A model generated the notes under the pieces. It saw only the letters and a program-made list of their open reading frames with translations. It did no database searches and was not told the origin of the DNA. A stretch of 64,000 bases of DNA from Flavobacterium sp. DG2-3 (GTDB taxonomy: Bacteria > Bacteroidota > Bacteroidia > Flavobacteriales > Flavobacteriaceae), in contig NZ_JAVAMB010000006.1 in assembly GCF_030730925.1 (NCBI RefSeq), positions 1 to 64,000 on the forward strand, in the 5' to 3' direction. A program made the position numbers and the translations under genes. Shown one piece after another: positions 42,257-50,893 of the stretch (within the stretch, counting starts at the first letter, position 1; each line of letters begins with the position of its first letter).

Positions 42257-42784
42257 TTATTCAACAATTAATACACCTTTCATCATAGCCACGTGACCAG
42301 GGAAAGAGCATATAAACGGATAAGATCCTTTTTTATCAATTGTAAACTCAATTGTATCTTCTTCTCCACCGCCTAATAATTTAGTGTGCGCAATAATTGA
42401 AGCTTTTTCAGATTCTGGAATATAATCTGTTGCTTTAGCGTCATTTGCTTTTAAAGCGAAGTTTGACTGATCTGTTCCTTCTTGTAAGATCACTAAATTG
42501 TGTCCCATTGCTTCTTTAGGGATTTTTCCAACATGTTTCAAAGTCAGTTTGATTGGTTTCCCTGCAACCGCTTTCAACTCACTTGTATTAAACTGCATTT
42601 GATCATTTCCTTCAATAACTAATACATTTTCTTCTGCTGCTGGGGTTACAGGAGCTGCTTCTCCTTCTGTAGAAGTTTCAGTTGTCTCAGTTTGATCTGC
42701 TGGAGCTGTTTCTTTTTTACCGCAAGAAGTTATTGTTAAAAATCCCATTAGGATTAATAGTGAAATTTTGGTTTTTGTATTCAT
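42257..42784 (-). CDS. Azurin-type cupredoxin lipoprotein
   Basis: A 175-residue lipoprotein (lipobox TITSC21), with an Ala/Thr/Glu linker and an azurin domain. Type 1 copper ligands: His95 in AMGHNL, Cys159, His164 and Met168 in ICSFPGHVAMMKG, with the azurin spacing. It is a likely periplasmic one-electron carrier that feeds nitrite reductase through the NirK cytochrome c domain. That pairing is inferred from the cluster. It starts 22 bp downstream of the Rrf2 gene and should share its regulated promoter. Confidence 0.92.
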   Translation of the reverse strand: MNTKTKISLLILMGFLTITSCGKKETAPADQTETTETSTEGEAAPVTPAAEENVLVIEGNDQMQFNTSELKAVAGKPIKLTLKHVGKIPKEAMGHNLVILQEGTDQSNFALKANDAKATDYIPESEKASIIAHTKLLGGGEEDTIEFTIDKKGSYPFICSFPGHVAMMKGVLIVE

Positions 42785-42806
42785 TTTTAAGATAATTTAT
42801 TTAATA

Positions 42807-43256
42807 TTAATCGTTTATATTCAATGTTTTTAAAAAGAAATCGCCCGATTTTACGTCTGAAGCGAGTTGTTCTAAAGTAGTTTTAGTCAGCATTTCTAAA
42901 AGCAAACCTCGTATTTTCTTGAATTCATGATGAACAGGACAAGGATGCTCTTCTGAACATTCTTTTAAACCAATACCGCAGCCGCTGTAAATTTTATTTC
43001 CGTCTATCGCATCTACAATCTGAATTAATTTTATTGATTTTGATGCTTCTGGAGAAACCTCAAAGCCGCCCCCTACTCCTTTTGCCGAATGAATAATGCC
43101 ATTTTTGGTCAAAATCTGCATAATCTTGGCGGTAAATGGTTCTGGAGAATCGATTTCTTTTGCGACATCTTTTATTCCAACCCTTATCCCTTTTGAAGAT
43201 TTGGTTGCAATAAATATTGAAGCCCTTATTCCGTATTCACACGCTTTTGAAAACAT
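42807..43256 (-). CDS. Rrf2-family iron-sulfur transcription regulator (NsrR-like)
   Basis: A 149-residue DNA-binding protein with winged-helix residues EPFTAKIMQILTKNGIIHSAKGVGGGFEVSP and a cysteine set C93-x6-C100-x5-C106, close to the cluster-binding cysteines of NsrR. NsrR senses NO through its iron-sulfur cluster, which suits this locus. I start at the ATG 43256 (MFSKACEYGIRASIF), the family N-terminus; a longer TTG frame overlaps the -7 box. It is in operon with azurin and probably represses its own promoter. Confidence 0.88.
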   Translation of the reverse strand: MFSKACEYGIRASIFIATKSSKGIRVGIKDVAKEIDSPEPFTAKIMQILTKNGIIHSAKGVGGGFEVSPEASKSIKLIQIVDAIDGNKIYSGCGIGLKECSEEHPCPVHHEFKKIRGLLLEMLTKTTLEQLASDVKSGDFFLKTLNIND

Positions 43257-43277
43257 ACATCCTTTAATTATTCTTAG

Positions 43278-43318
43278 CAAAGATAGATAGGTTTTACATA
43301 AAAGACAAATTTATCTTT
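43278..43318 (-). promoter_or_regulatory. Promoter and operator of the Rrf2-azurin operon
   Basis: The minus strand reads TTTG (43306-43309), 20 bp, then TATCTTTG (43278-43285): a full Bacteroidetes promoter. The -33 box lies inside the palindrome AAAGACAAATTTATCTTT (43301-43318), so a bound protein would block RNA polymerase. The palindrome is nearly the same as that before norZ. Confidence 0.7.
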
Positions 43319-43420
43319 AATTAATTTTATAACTACTGAATATTATTTATAATGAAACTAATTAGTGCTAATTGAAAAACTTATTCGGCATTGGATTCTT
43401 ATAAAAACCAATTTTAATTT

Positions 43421-43428
43421 TAACTTTG
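43421..43428 (+). promoter_or_regulatory. -7 box of the NYN-domain gene
   Basis: TAACTTTG matches TAnnTTTG, 28 bp before the ATG at 43457. Confidence 0.5.
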
Positions 43429-43456
43429 AGAGTATTTAATTTTAAATATTAAAATA

Positions 43457-44236
43457 ATGCCTTTAAGCAATTCAAAAGATTTAAAACTGGCAGTTCTTAT
43501 TGATGCAGACAATGTGCCTTACAGTAATGTAAAAGGCATGATGGAAGAAATTGCAAAATTAGGAACGCCAACCACAAAAAGGATTTATGCCGACTGGACA
43601 AAACCTAATGCAAATGGCTGGAAAGGCGTTTTATTAGAACATGCTATTACTCCTATTCAGCAATACAGTTATACCGTTGGAAAAAATTCATCAGATTCTG
43701 CTTTGATTATTGATGCCATGGATTTGCTGTATTCTGGAAAATTGGACGGTTTCTGTATTGTTTCTAGTGACAGCGATTTTACACGACTTGCCATAAGACT
43801 TCGCGAATCGGGTATGAAAGTGATTGGTATTGGAGAAAAGAAAACACCAAACTCCTTTATTGTTGCCTGCGACCGATTTATTTATATTGAAGTATTAGAC
43901 GGCGCCACTCAAAAGAAAAAGCCAAAAGCAGTTGCTGCTGATACTAAAAAACCTGTAGAAAAACCTTCAGACAAAGCACTTCACAAAATAGACAAACAGA
44001 CTATAGAACTTATAGAAGACACCATTACTGACATTGAAGACGACGATGGCTGGGCTTTTTTAGGAGATGTCGGCAATTTGATTGTGAAGAAAAAACCTGA
44101 ATTTGATCCTCGAAATTATGGTTATTCTAAACTGACTCCGATGCTTAAATCATTGACCGATATTCTGGAAATTGACGAAAGAGAATCGGACAAAAAAGGA
44201 ATCAAACACGTTTATGTGCGTTTAAGATTCAACTAA
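43457..44236 (+). CDS. NYN-domain protein with C-terminal OST-HTH domain
   Basis: A 259-residue cytoplasmic protein of the LabA/DUF88 type: a PIN-like NYN nuclease domain with acidic residues in VLIDADNVPYSN, DSALIIDAMDLLYSG and CIVSSDSDFTRLA (residues about 10-150), a Lys/Pro-rich linker, and an OST-HTH (LOTUS) domain (DDGWAFLGDVGNLIVKKKP to RNYGYSKLTPMLKSL). This arrangement suggests RNA binding and cleavage. The biological target is unknown. Confidence 0.9.
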   Translation: MPLSNSKDLKLAVLIDADNVPYSNVKGMMEEIAKLGTPTTKRIYADWTKPNANGWKGVLLEHAITPIQQYSYTVGKNSSDSALIIDAMDLLYSGKLDGFCIVSSDSDFTRLAIRLRESGMKVIGIGEKKTPNSFIVACDRFIYIEVLDGATQKKKPKAVAADTKKPVEKPSDKALHKIDKQTIELIEDTITDIEDDDGWAFLGDVGNLIVKKKPEFDPRNYGYSKLTPMLKSLTDILEIDERESDKKGIKHVYVRLRFN

Positions 44237-44271
44237 GATTACATTTATTACCTATTTAATTTTTTAAAAAC

Positions 44272-45786
44272 ATGAGAAAAAAATTCTTTATTTACGGATT
44301 CTTATTGTTTCTAATTGTTGCTGCAATTTACTACTATACTGGACGCGGTTATTTACTCGTTTTTATTATTCCCCTTTTATTGATTGTCGGAGTTTACAAT
44401 GCTTCGCAAAAGAAACATGCTATTTTACGAAACTTTCCTGTTTTGGGCTATTTCAGGTATTTGTTTGAAATGATTGCGCCTGAAATCCAACAGTATTTTA
44501 TTGAAAGATCTACAGACGGAAAACCTTTTTCTAGAAATCAGCGCTCATTAGTATACCAAAGAGCCAAAAATATTGATTCGAATACTCCTTTTGGAACACA
44601 ATTAAACTTAAACACAGAAAATTACGAAGGAATAAAGCATTCTATTTTTCCAGCAAAAGTAAATGAAGAACTTCCTCGCGTTTTAGTTGGGGGAAAAGAT
44701 TGTAAGCAGCCTTACTCTGCTTCGTTATTTAATGTTTCGGCTATGAGTTTTGGTTCGTTAAGCGAACATGCCGTTCGTGCCATTAACCTTGGTGCGAAAA
44801 AAGGAAATTTCTACCAGAATACTGGGGAGGGAGGATTAACCGATTATCATTTAGAAGGAGGCGGCGATATTACTTGGCAGATTGGAACTGGATATTTTGG
44901 ATGCCGTGATGCAGAAGGAAATTTCAGTCCCGAAAATTTCTCTGCAAAAGCGAATCTTCCGAATGTAAAGATGATCGAAATTAAACTTTCGCAAGGTGCA
45001 AAACCAGGTCACGGAGGTGTATTGCCAGCCGCAAAAAACACCGAACAGATTGCCAAAATTAGAGGTGTGCAGCCACATACCACAATTCTTTCTCCTCCCG
45101 GCCATCACGCTTTTTCTGATGCGAAAGGATTAATTTATTTCGTTAAACAATTACGCGATTTATCTAACGGAAAACCAATCGGATTTAAACTATGTATTGG
45201 AAATACTGCCGAATTTGAAGCGATCTGCCAAGAGATGATCAATGAAGATATTTATCCAGACTTTATAACAGTTGACGGCGCAGAAGGTGGAACTGGAGCA
45301 GCTCCTCTAGAATTTGCAGATGGTGTCGGAATGCCTTTTGAACCTGCATTAATTTTCGTTAATAAAACTTTAGTCCGTTTAGGGATTCGCGATAAAATGA
45401 GAATTATCGGTAGCGGAAAAATCATTTCTGGCTATTCTATTTTACATGCAATTGCATTGGGCGCAGATATGTGCAACAGTGCGAGAGGATTTATGTTTTC
45501 TTTAGGCTGTATTCAAGCGCTTCGCTGCCATAATAACGAATGTCCAACTGGAGTGGCAACGCAAAATAAAATGCTGATGAAAGGTTTGGTGGTTACAGAT
45601 AAATCTGAAAGAGTTTTTCATTTTCATAAAAATACGTTGCATGCTGCAAATGAACTTTTGGCTGCGGCAGGCAAAAGCAGTTTTGCAGACGTAGACATTA
45701 GTATTTTCATGCGAGGCGACGAATTTGCCAATTTATCTGATCAATATTTCCCAGATAATTTGAAAAACGTTACGCAGTTCTCATAA
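44272..45786 (+). CDS. FMN-binding glutamate-synthase-like membrane protein
   Basis: A 504-residue protein with two N-terminal membrane helices (about 5-22 and 27-43) and a glutamate-synthase central/FMN domain: SMSFGSLSEHAVRAINLGAKKG, GHGGVLPAAKNTEQIAKIRG, DGAEGGTGAAPLEF and CNSARGFMFSLGCIQALRCH with CPTGVATQ, an iron-sulfur cysteine pattern. It lacks the amidotransferase and GXGXG domains of GltB, so it is a stand-alone FMN oxidoreductase of unknown substrate. It follows the NYN gene after 35 bp. Confidence 0.88.
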   Translation: MRKKFFIYGFLLFLIVAAIYYYTGRGYLLVFIIPLLLIVGVYNASQKKHAILRNFPVLGYFRYLFEMIAPEIQQYFIERSTDGKPFSRNQRSLVYQRAKNIDSNTPFGTQLNLNTENYEGIKHSIFPAKVNEELPRVLVGGKDCKQPYSASLFNVSAMSFGSLSEHAVRAINLGAKKGNFYQNTGEGGLTDYHLEGGGDITWQIGTGYFGCRDAEGNFSPENFSAKANLPNVKMIEIKLSQGAKPGHGGVLPAAKNTEQIAKIRGVQPHTTILSPPGHHAFSDAKGLIYFVKQLRDLSNGKPIGFKLCIGNTAEFEAICQEMINEDIYPDFITVDGAEGGTGAAPLEFADGVGMPFEPALIFVNKTLVRLGIRDKMRIIGSGKIISGYSILHAIALGADMCNSARGFMFSLGCIQALRCHNNECPTGVATQNKMLMKGLVVTDKSERVFHFHKNTLHAANELLAAAGKSSFADVDISIFMRGDEFANLSDQYFPDNLKNVTQFS

Positions 45787-45790
45787 ATAA

Positions 45791-45818
45791 AAAAAACTCT
45801 TCAGATGAAGAGTTTTTT
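45791..45818. terminator. Bidirectional terminator
   Basis: Perfect stem AAAAAACTCTTCA/TGAAGAGTTTTTT with a 2-nt loop, between the FMN protein gene and the convergent lipoprotein gene. Confidence 0.9.
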
Positions 45819-45825
45819 TTTTAAA

Positions 45826-46257
45826 CTATAATTTTGCCGTTTCTTTATTTGGGCTCGCGGTTCCTTCCAAAACTGCCAATTCCTCTTGATCTACCAATTC
45901 TTGTGCTAAAATAGCATTATTGTAGGCCAAGAAATAAACATCAAACTTTACTCCTTCTGCAATTAGCGATGAAGAGATCTGGTCGTTTTTAACCATTTCT
46001 TTTAACAGAGCTGGAAAAGATTCTTTATAGGCTAATTTGTTTGCATCATTTTCTTCTAAATTGGTTTCAATTCTAATTTCAATTTTATTTTCATTTAGAA
46101 AAGCTTTTGCCGTTGTGCTCGTAATACCGCTTCCTTTTATAGAAGAAGAATTGTTATAATTACTTACATGTTCTTGGATTTTCTGCTTGGTATTTTTACA
46201 GCTAACTAAAAACAATGCAAAAGCAACAACAAATGCGATTTGGGTAATTTTTTTCAT
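45826..46257 (-). CDS. Lipoprotein, paralogue of the 46523 gene
   Basis: A 143-residue predicted lipoprotein (lipobox LFLVSC) with an N-terminal helix KQKIQEHVSNYNNSS and a single alpha/beta domain with ENKIEIRIETNLEENDANKLAYKESFPALLKEM and EGVKFDVYFLAYNNAIL. It is clearly a paralogue of the gene at 46523 (shared KNTKQK, EANK/DANK, EGVxFDVYFLA). Family and function unknown. Confidence 0.78.
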   Translation of the reverse strand: MKKITQIAFVVAFALFLVSCKNTKQKIQEHVSNYNNSSSIKGSGITSTTAKAFLNENKIEIRIETNLEENDANKLAYKESFPALLKEMVKNDQISSSLIAEGVKFDVYFLAYNNAILAQELVDQEELAVLEGTASPNKETAKL

Positions 46258-46438
46258 AATTTTTTGGTTTAATAGTTATTTTTTAACTCAAACATAACCA
46301 ATTCACAACATAAAAACAACACCCAGTAACAAAAAACACTTGTATAATTATTTGAATACAAACTCATTATGTACTTAAAAAAGAAAAAATTGTAAGAATA
46401 AAAACGTTTGTTTTAGATTTTACTTTTAGTTCAAATAC

Positions 46439-46475
46439 AAAAAAGTCTCTTTAAATATAGTTTAAAGAGACTTTT
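46439..46475 (-). terminator. Terminator of the 46523 lipoprotein gene
   Basis: Perfect stem AAAAGTCTCTTTAAA/TTTAAAGAGACTTTT with a 5-nt loop, 48 bp past the stop codon. Confidence 0.85.
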
Positions 46476-46522
46476 AATATGTAAGAATTAAAACGGTTTA
46501 TTTTACTGTAAAACTTACCTCA

Positions 46523-46930
46523 TTATTTCAAAAAATCTTTGAGAGATTCGCCAGTTAGCACTTCTTTGTCTAGAACTGTATTATCATCTGCTAGAAAATA
46601 AACATCAAATTGAACTCCTTCTTCAATCAATTGTCTTGGAATTTGATCTTTATCAATCATTCCTTTGATCAATTTCGGAAAAGAAATAACCGCAGCTGAT
46701 TTATTTGCTTCATTTTGCTCTAAATCGGTTTCAAAACGCAATTCAATCTTATCATCGTTAATATAACCTCTTGCTGTAGTAAGGGTTACATTATCTGCTC
46801 TAAAACTTGGAGCTATCGTTTTGTTATACGTAACAACATACTCTTGAAGTTTTTGTTTGGTGTTTTTACAGCTTACAAGCATTAAAACTGCGATTACTGC
46901 AAATGCAATTGGGCTTATTTTCTTTAGCAT
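46523..46930 (-). CDS. Lipoprotein, paralogue of the 45826 gene
   Basis: A 135-residue lipoprotein (lipobox LMLVSC) whose domain parallels its neighbour: KNTKQKLQEYVVTYNK, DKIELRFETDLEQNEANKSAAVISFPKLIKGMI, EGVQFDVYFLADDNTVLDKE. It starts 6 bp after the GH88 stop codon on the same strand and so is probably co-transcribed with it. Function unknown. Confidence 0.78.
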   Translation of the reverse strand: MLKKISPIAFAVIAVLMLVSCKNTKQKLQEYVVTYNKTIAPSFRADNVTLTTARGYINDDKIELRFETDLEQNEANKSAAVISFPKLIKGMIDKDQIPRQLIEEGVQFDVYFLADDNTVLDKEVLTGESLKDFLK

Positions 46931-46936
46931 AATCTT

Positions 46937-48115
46937 TTATTTTAGTTTCTGAAGTCTTAAAAGTGCTTCAAGATAATAATAATCTGCGTAATTTATAGAA
47001 CAATCTATCTCACTTCCTGCAGGTTTATGACCCGTTGAATGCAATAAAAATGCTGAATTAACGTCATGACTCTGATAATGGTCTGAAAGTGAAACAATCA
47101 TCTTCTTCGCTTTCGCTAAATATTCCTTTTTTAGATTCTTGTCTTTTGTGTACGAACTTAATTCTAAAAGTGCAGAAGAAACAATCGCAGCAGCAGAAGC
47201 ATCTCTAGGTTCGTTTGGAATATTTGGCGCGTTAAAATCCCAATACGGAATTAAATCTTCTGTTGTTAATTTATCCAAATAAACACGAGCTAATTTATGA
47301 GCAAAATCTAAAAATTTAGGATCTTTTGTTTCTCTGTAAGTCATTGTAAAACCATAAATAGCCCACGCCTGACCGCGCGCCCACATACTGTCATCACTAT
47401 AACCTTGTGCCGTTCTGCCTTTTATCTTTTTCCCAGTTTCGAAATCATAAATAATGACGTGATAAGAAGTATTGTCTGGTCTGAAATGATTTGCCATTGT
47501 AGTTTCGGCGTGTTTTACAGCAATATCATATAGTTTTTTGCTTCCTCCGTTTTTTGAAGCCCAAAACAAAAGCTCCAAATTCATCATATTATCAATAATG
47601 GTATTGTGACCGCCCATTTTATTGTGAGGCCAAGACTGAATTGTTCCCACTTTCGGATTAAAAAGTGTTGCCAATGTATCAGCAGTTTTTAAAATGATTT
47701 CTTTGTATTCTGGATTTTTTGTCAAACGATACCCGTTTCCAAAACTATTAAAAACCTGAAAACCTAAATCGTGATCTCCCGCTTTAGAAACAGACAATGG
47801 CGTTAAGAATCGAGTAAATTTATCGGCTGCTGCCTCCCATTTTTTATCTTTGGTTGCTTCGTACAAAAACCACAATTCTCCAGGCCAGAATCCGCTTGTC
47901 CAATCTTTGTAGCCAACAAATTTCCATTCTTTGCTTCCGTTTGGAACTGTTCGTGGAGAAGTTCCGTCATTCGGAATTACTTTTAAGGTTTTTGATGCTT
48001 GTTCTGCACAATAATCTAATTGCTTTTTAATATTAAACGAATTGTCTTTTTGAGAATAGCCTTGATTTAAGAAAAGAAACAAAGCTGCAATCAGGGTAAA
48101 AATTTTTGCCTTCAT
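46937..48115 (-). CDS. GH88 unsaturated glucuronyl hydrolase, exported
   Basis: A 392-residue exported alpha/alpha-barrel enzyme that removes unsaturated uronic acids from oligosaccharides made by polysaccharide lyases. Signal peptide about 1-21 (LIAALFLFLNQGYSQ). Catalytic acids: Asp116 in GDHDLGF and Asp175 in IIDNMMN, with RGQAWAIYGF. The frame stays open upstream to 48526, but that part is made of dispersed repeats and is not protein-like, so I start at 48115. No SusC/SusD pair is adjacent. Confidence 0.92.
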   Translation of the reverse strand: MKAKIFTLIAALFLFLNQGYSQKDNSFNIKKQLDYCAEQASKTLKVIPNDGTSPRTVPNGSKEWKFVGYKDWTSGFWPGELWFLYEATKDKKWEAAADKFTRFLTPLSVSKAGDHDLGFQVFNSFGNGYRLTKNPEYKEIILKTADTLATLFNPKVGTIQSWPHNKMGGHNTIIDNMMNLELLFWASKNGGSKKLYDIAVKHAETTMANHFRPDNTSYHVIIYDFETGKKIKGRTAQGYSDDSMWARGQAWAIYGFTMTYRETKDPKFLDFAHKLARVYLDKLTTEDLIPYWDFNAPNIPNEPRDASAAAIVSSALLELSSYTKDKNLKKEYLAKAKKMIVSLSDHYQSHDVNSAFLLHSTGHKPAGSEIDCSINYADYYYLEALLRLQKLK

Positions 48116-48729
48116 GTGGTTATTTTGATAGTGAGTTAATTGAACCGATAAATTTATGAAATAAAGTAATGTAGAAGCGTATTTGTATTTTTTGTACCGC
48201 AAAAATGTACTATTAAAGGTGTTTTGAGAATATATTAGGACGAGTTTTACCGCAAAGAAACGCAAAGATTTACGCAAAGGTTCGCGAAGATTATATCCTA
48301 AGAGATCGCAAAGATTTTCCGTAGAGACGCACTGCAGTGCGTCTACGCAAAGATTGGCAAATAGATTGCCATTTGTCAGGCTGAGCGGAGTCGAAGCCCC
48401 GCAAAGATTGTCGATTCTCTTTGTCGAGTTTCTAGCATGTCCTTCGACTCCGCTCAGGAAGACATAAAATGAGGAAATTATTCTATAACATTTAGTGTCA
48501 GCAAAGCTTTGAAAAAATAAAAGCACAAATAGAAATACGTTGTGACTACTAGGAAGGCTTCGACTCCGCTCAGCCAGACAAAAAAAACTCAGATTAAAAA
48601 ACAGGATAGACTTAAAAAACTTCTCCTACTAAAATATTTTCTCTTTGTCAAAGTTTGGAACTTTGACAAAGTGGACACATCAAAACTGTCTAAAAGAATT
48701 GTAGATTTGTTTCTATAAAATAATCAAAT
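48116..48729. repeat. Repeat nest of five dispersed element types
   Basis: No gene. In order: GCAAAGATT words (48252-48317), the GACGCACTGCAGTGCGTC palindrome (48321-48346), CTGAGCGGAGTCGAAG (48374-48398), its mirror CTTCGACTCCGCTCAG (48440-48459) and a third copy (48556-48575), and the CTTTGTCAAAG palindrome (48643-48671). All have relatives elsewhere in the window. The 3' end carries the -7 box of the next gene. Confidence 0.85.
48703..48710 (+). promoter_or_regulatory. -7 box of the DUF2809 gene
   Basis: TAGATTTG matches TAnnTTTG, 19 bp before the TTG start at 48730. Confidence 0.5.
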
Positions 48730-49110
48730 TTGAACAAACCAAGAATCTATTATTTACTAGTTTTCCTGAGCGTCATTATTTTAGGAATACTTTCGAGAAA
48801 AATCTCTTTTATCCCTCTCTGGATTGGCGATTTTCTTTATGCGGTTATGATTTACTTTTCTCTTAGAATCTTTTTTCCTCTAAAAAGCTTTTTCTTTTTA
48901 GCAGCAATTTCACTTTTTATTTGTTATTGCATTGAGTTTTTACAGCTTTATCAAGGAGAATGGATGATTGAGCTTAGAAAAACACTTTTTGGCAGATATG
49001 TTCTAGGACAAGGATTTTTATGGTCGGATATTCTAGCTTATACCTTCGGAATTGCAATTGCTTTTTCAGTAGATAAATTTGCTTTTAATTTTAATCGAAA
49101 GTTTGCGTAA
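48730..49110 (+). CDS. DUF2809 family membrane protein
   Basis: A 126-residue protein of four helices (about 5-22, 27-43, 50-70, 95-116), with the DUF2809 signature SRKISFIPLWIGDFLYAVMIY and GFLWSDILAYTFGI. Translation starts at TTG, because no in-frame ATG exists between the upstream stop and the family N-terminus. The last 20 bp overlap tail-to-tail with the ABC exporter gene. Function unknown. Confidence 0.82.
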   Translation: MNKPRIYYLLVFLSVIILGILSRKISFIPLWIGDFLYAVMIYFSLRIFFPLKSFFFLAAISLFICYCIEFLQLYQGEWMIELRKTLFGRYVLGQGFLWSDILAYTFGIAIAFSVDKFAFNFNRKFA

Positions 49111-50869
49111 TTTTCTCGATGTTTAAACTATTGGCCATTGCCATAAATATTTGATAGTAAACTCCTTTATTATCATACAATTGGTCGTGTGTTCCTTTTT
49201 CTACACATCTTCCTTTTTCTAGCACCACAATATTTGAAGCGTCAATAATCTGCGAAATGCTGTGCGAAATAATAATTACGGTTCTGTCTTTCTTTATAGC
49301 ATCCAAAGATTTTTTAATCTGCTCTGTTGCAATAGCGTCTAAACTGGCGGTGGGTTCGTCCAGAAATATTATGGGCGGATTTTTTAGAAACAATCTTGCA
49401 ATCGCAATACGTTGCTGCTGTCCGCCAGAAAGCAAATGCGCATCAGAATTGTAGCCTTTTGGCAATTGAATAACTTGTTCGTGAATATAGGCTTGTTTTG
49501 CTGCTTCTATGACTTCGTCATGCGTGGCTTCTGGATTTCCGTAGAGAATATTTTCTGCGATTGTACCTTTAAAAATATGGTTTTTCTGTAGAACCAATCC
49601 AATATTTTTTCGAAGAAAATCGGTGTTATAATCTTTCAGATCTCTTCCATCCAAAAGTATTTGTCCCGAAGAAGGCAAATAAAATTTATCCAATAAATTA
49701 ATAATCGTACTTTTTCCAGCTCCACTTAATCCGACTAATGCCGTAGTTTCATTTGGTTTCACCGTAAAATTAACATCATAAAGCGCCTGAGTGCCGTTTG
49801 GATATTTAAAATCTACATTTTTAACTTCAATTAATCCGATAATTTTCTCTGGAATAAAATCTCCCGTAGTTTCAATTTCATTATCAGATTCCAAAATATC
49901 AAAGAAACCTTCAGAATAAATCAAAGCATCGTTTACTTCATCGTAAATTCGATGCAATTGTCGAATTGGAGATGATACATTATTAAACAACATAATATGA
50001 AACATGATTGCTCCAATTGTCATTTGATTATTCAAAACAAAATAAGCTGTCAAAATGATAATAATTACGACTCCAATCTGCTCGACAAAACTTTTTATGC
50101 TTTCAAAAATAAAACTCGTTTTTCTAGTTTCGAGCTGATTTTCGGTCATTTCAAATTGAATTTTCTGATGACGATCGGCTTCAGCAGGCTCACGAACAAA
50201 CGATTTTATAACCGTTATCGATTCGATTAAACTAATAATTCCGTTGTTTTTTGTTTCGCGATAATTACGCATTCTTCTTCTAAAACCGCTCAATTTCGTT
50301 GCCTGTAACTGACTAATGTAAAAGTAAATAGGAATAATGCATAAACTCACCAAGCCAACATACACATTAGCATAAAACATAATAACTAAAGCCACAAATG
50401 CATTTGCAAAAAGAGGGAGAATATCTATAAAAAAGTTTTGAACCAATCGTGTCAAACTACTAATTCCGGCATCTATTCTAGTCTGCAGTTTACCGCTTTC
50501 ATTTTCATCTGAAGTATAAAATTCCATTCTGTAGCTTAGAATTTTTTCGACGATCGTTTGAGAAATATCACGAGTGATAAAAATGCGGAGTTTTTCTCCG
50601 TAGAATTTTTGTCCAAACTGAACTACCGAATTGACCAGTTCTTTAGTTAACAAAACAATGCTAATTATTCCGAGTAAATGAAATCCTTTTGATAATGGTT
50701 CATGAGCAACCATTAAATTATTGATGGTATCAACAGTATATTTTAGGATTACAGCATTTACCTGTGCTGCAAACGATCCTAAAAAAGTTAGCAGTAAAGT
50801 TGCGATTACCATTTTTCTGTACGGCTTTACAAAAGGCAGGATTTTTTTATAAAGTACTGATAATTGCAT
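49091..50869 (-). CDS. ABC exporter, fused permease and ATPase
   Basis: A 592-residue half-transporter: six membrane helices (about 20-320) and a nucleotide-binding domain with Walker A GLSGAGKST, Q-loop LVLQKNHIF, signature LSGGQQQRIAIARLF, Walker B IIFLDEPTASLD and switch His in IISHS. Such exporters homodimerise to move lipids, drugs or peptides. Substrate unknown. Its promoter (minus strand TATATTTG, 50894-50901) is back to back with that of rdgB. Confidence 0.93.
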   Translation of the reverse strand: MQLSVLYKKILPFVKPYRKMVIATLLLTFLGSFAAQVNAVILKYTVDTINNLMVAHEPLSKGFHLLGIISIVLLTKELVNSVVQFGQKFYGEKLRIFITRDISQTIVEKILSYRMEFYTSDENESGKLQTRIDAGISSLTRLVQNFFIDILPLFANAFVALVIMFYANVYVGLVSLCIIPIYFYISQLQATKLSGFRRRMRNYRETKNNGIISLIESITVIKSFVREPAEADRHQKIQFEMTENQLETRKTSFIFESIKSFVEQIGVVIIIILTAYFVLNNQMTIGAIMFHIMLFNNVSSPIRQLHRIYDEVNDALIYSEGFFDILESDNEIETTGDFIPEKIIGLIEVKNVDFKYPNGTQALYDVNFTVKPNETTALVGLSGAGKSTIINLLDKFYLPSSGQILLDGRDLKDYNTDFLRKNIGLVLQKNHIFKGTIAENILYGNPEATHDEVIEAAKQAYIHEQVIQLPKGYNSDAHLLSGGQQQRIAIARLFLKNPPIIFLDEPTASLDAIATEQIKKSLDAIKKDRTVIIISHSISQIIDASNIVVLEKGRCVEKGTHDQLYDNKGVYYQIFMAMANSLNIEKITQTFD

Positions 50870-50893
50870 TTATTTGAATTTTAGCTAACATAT

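Noticed and set aside
34619..43256. Complete denitrification pathway
   Set aside because: No nitrate reductase or nitrous oxide reductase genes are visible; only nitrite and NO reduction can be claimed.
43257..43280. TTG start that lengthens the Rrf2 regulator by eight residues
   Set aside because: It overlaps the -7 box, and the family N-terminus begins at the ATG 43256.
48116..48526. A 137-residue N-terminal extension of the GH88 enzyme
   Set aside because: The extra frame lies in the repeat nest, has no homology-like pattern, and a standard signal peptide begins at 48115.
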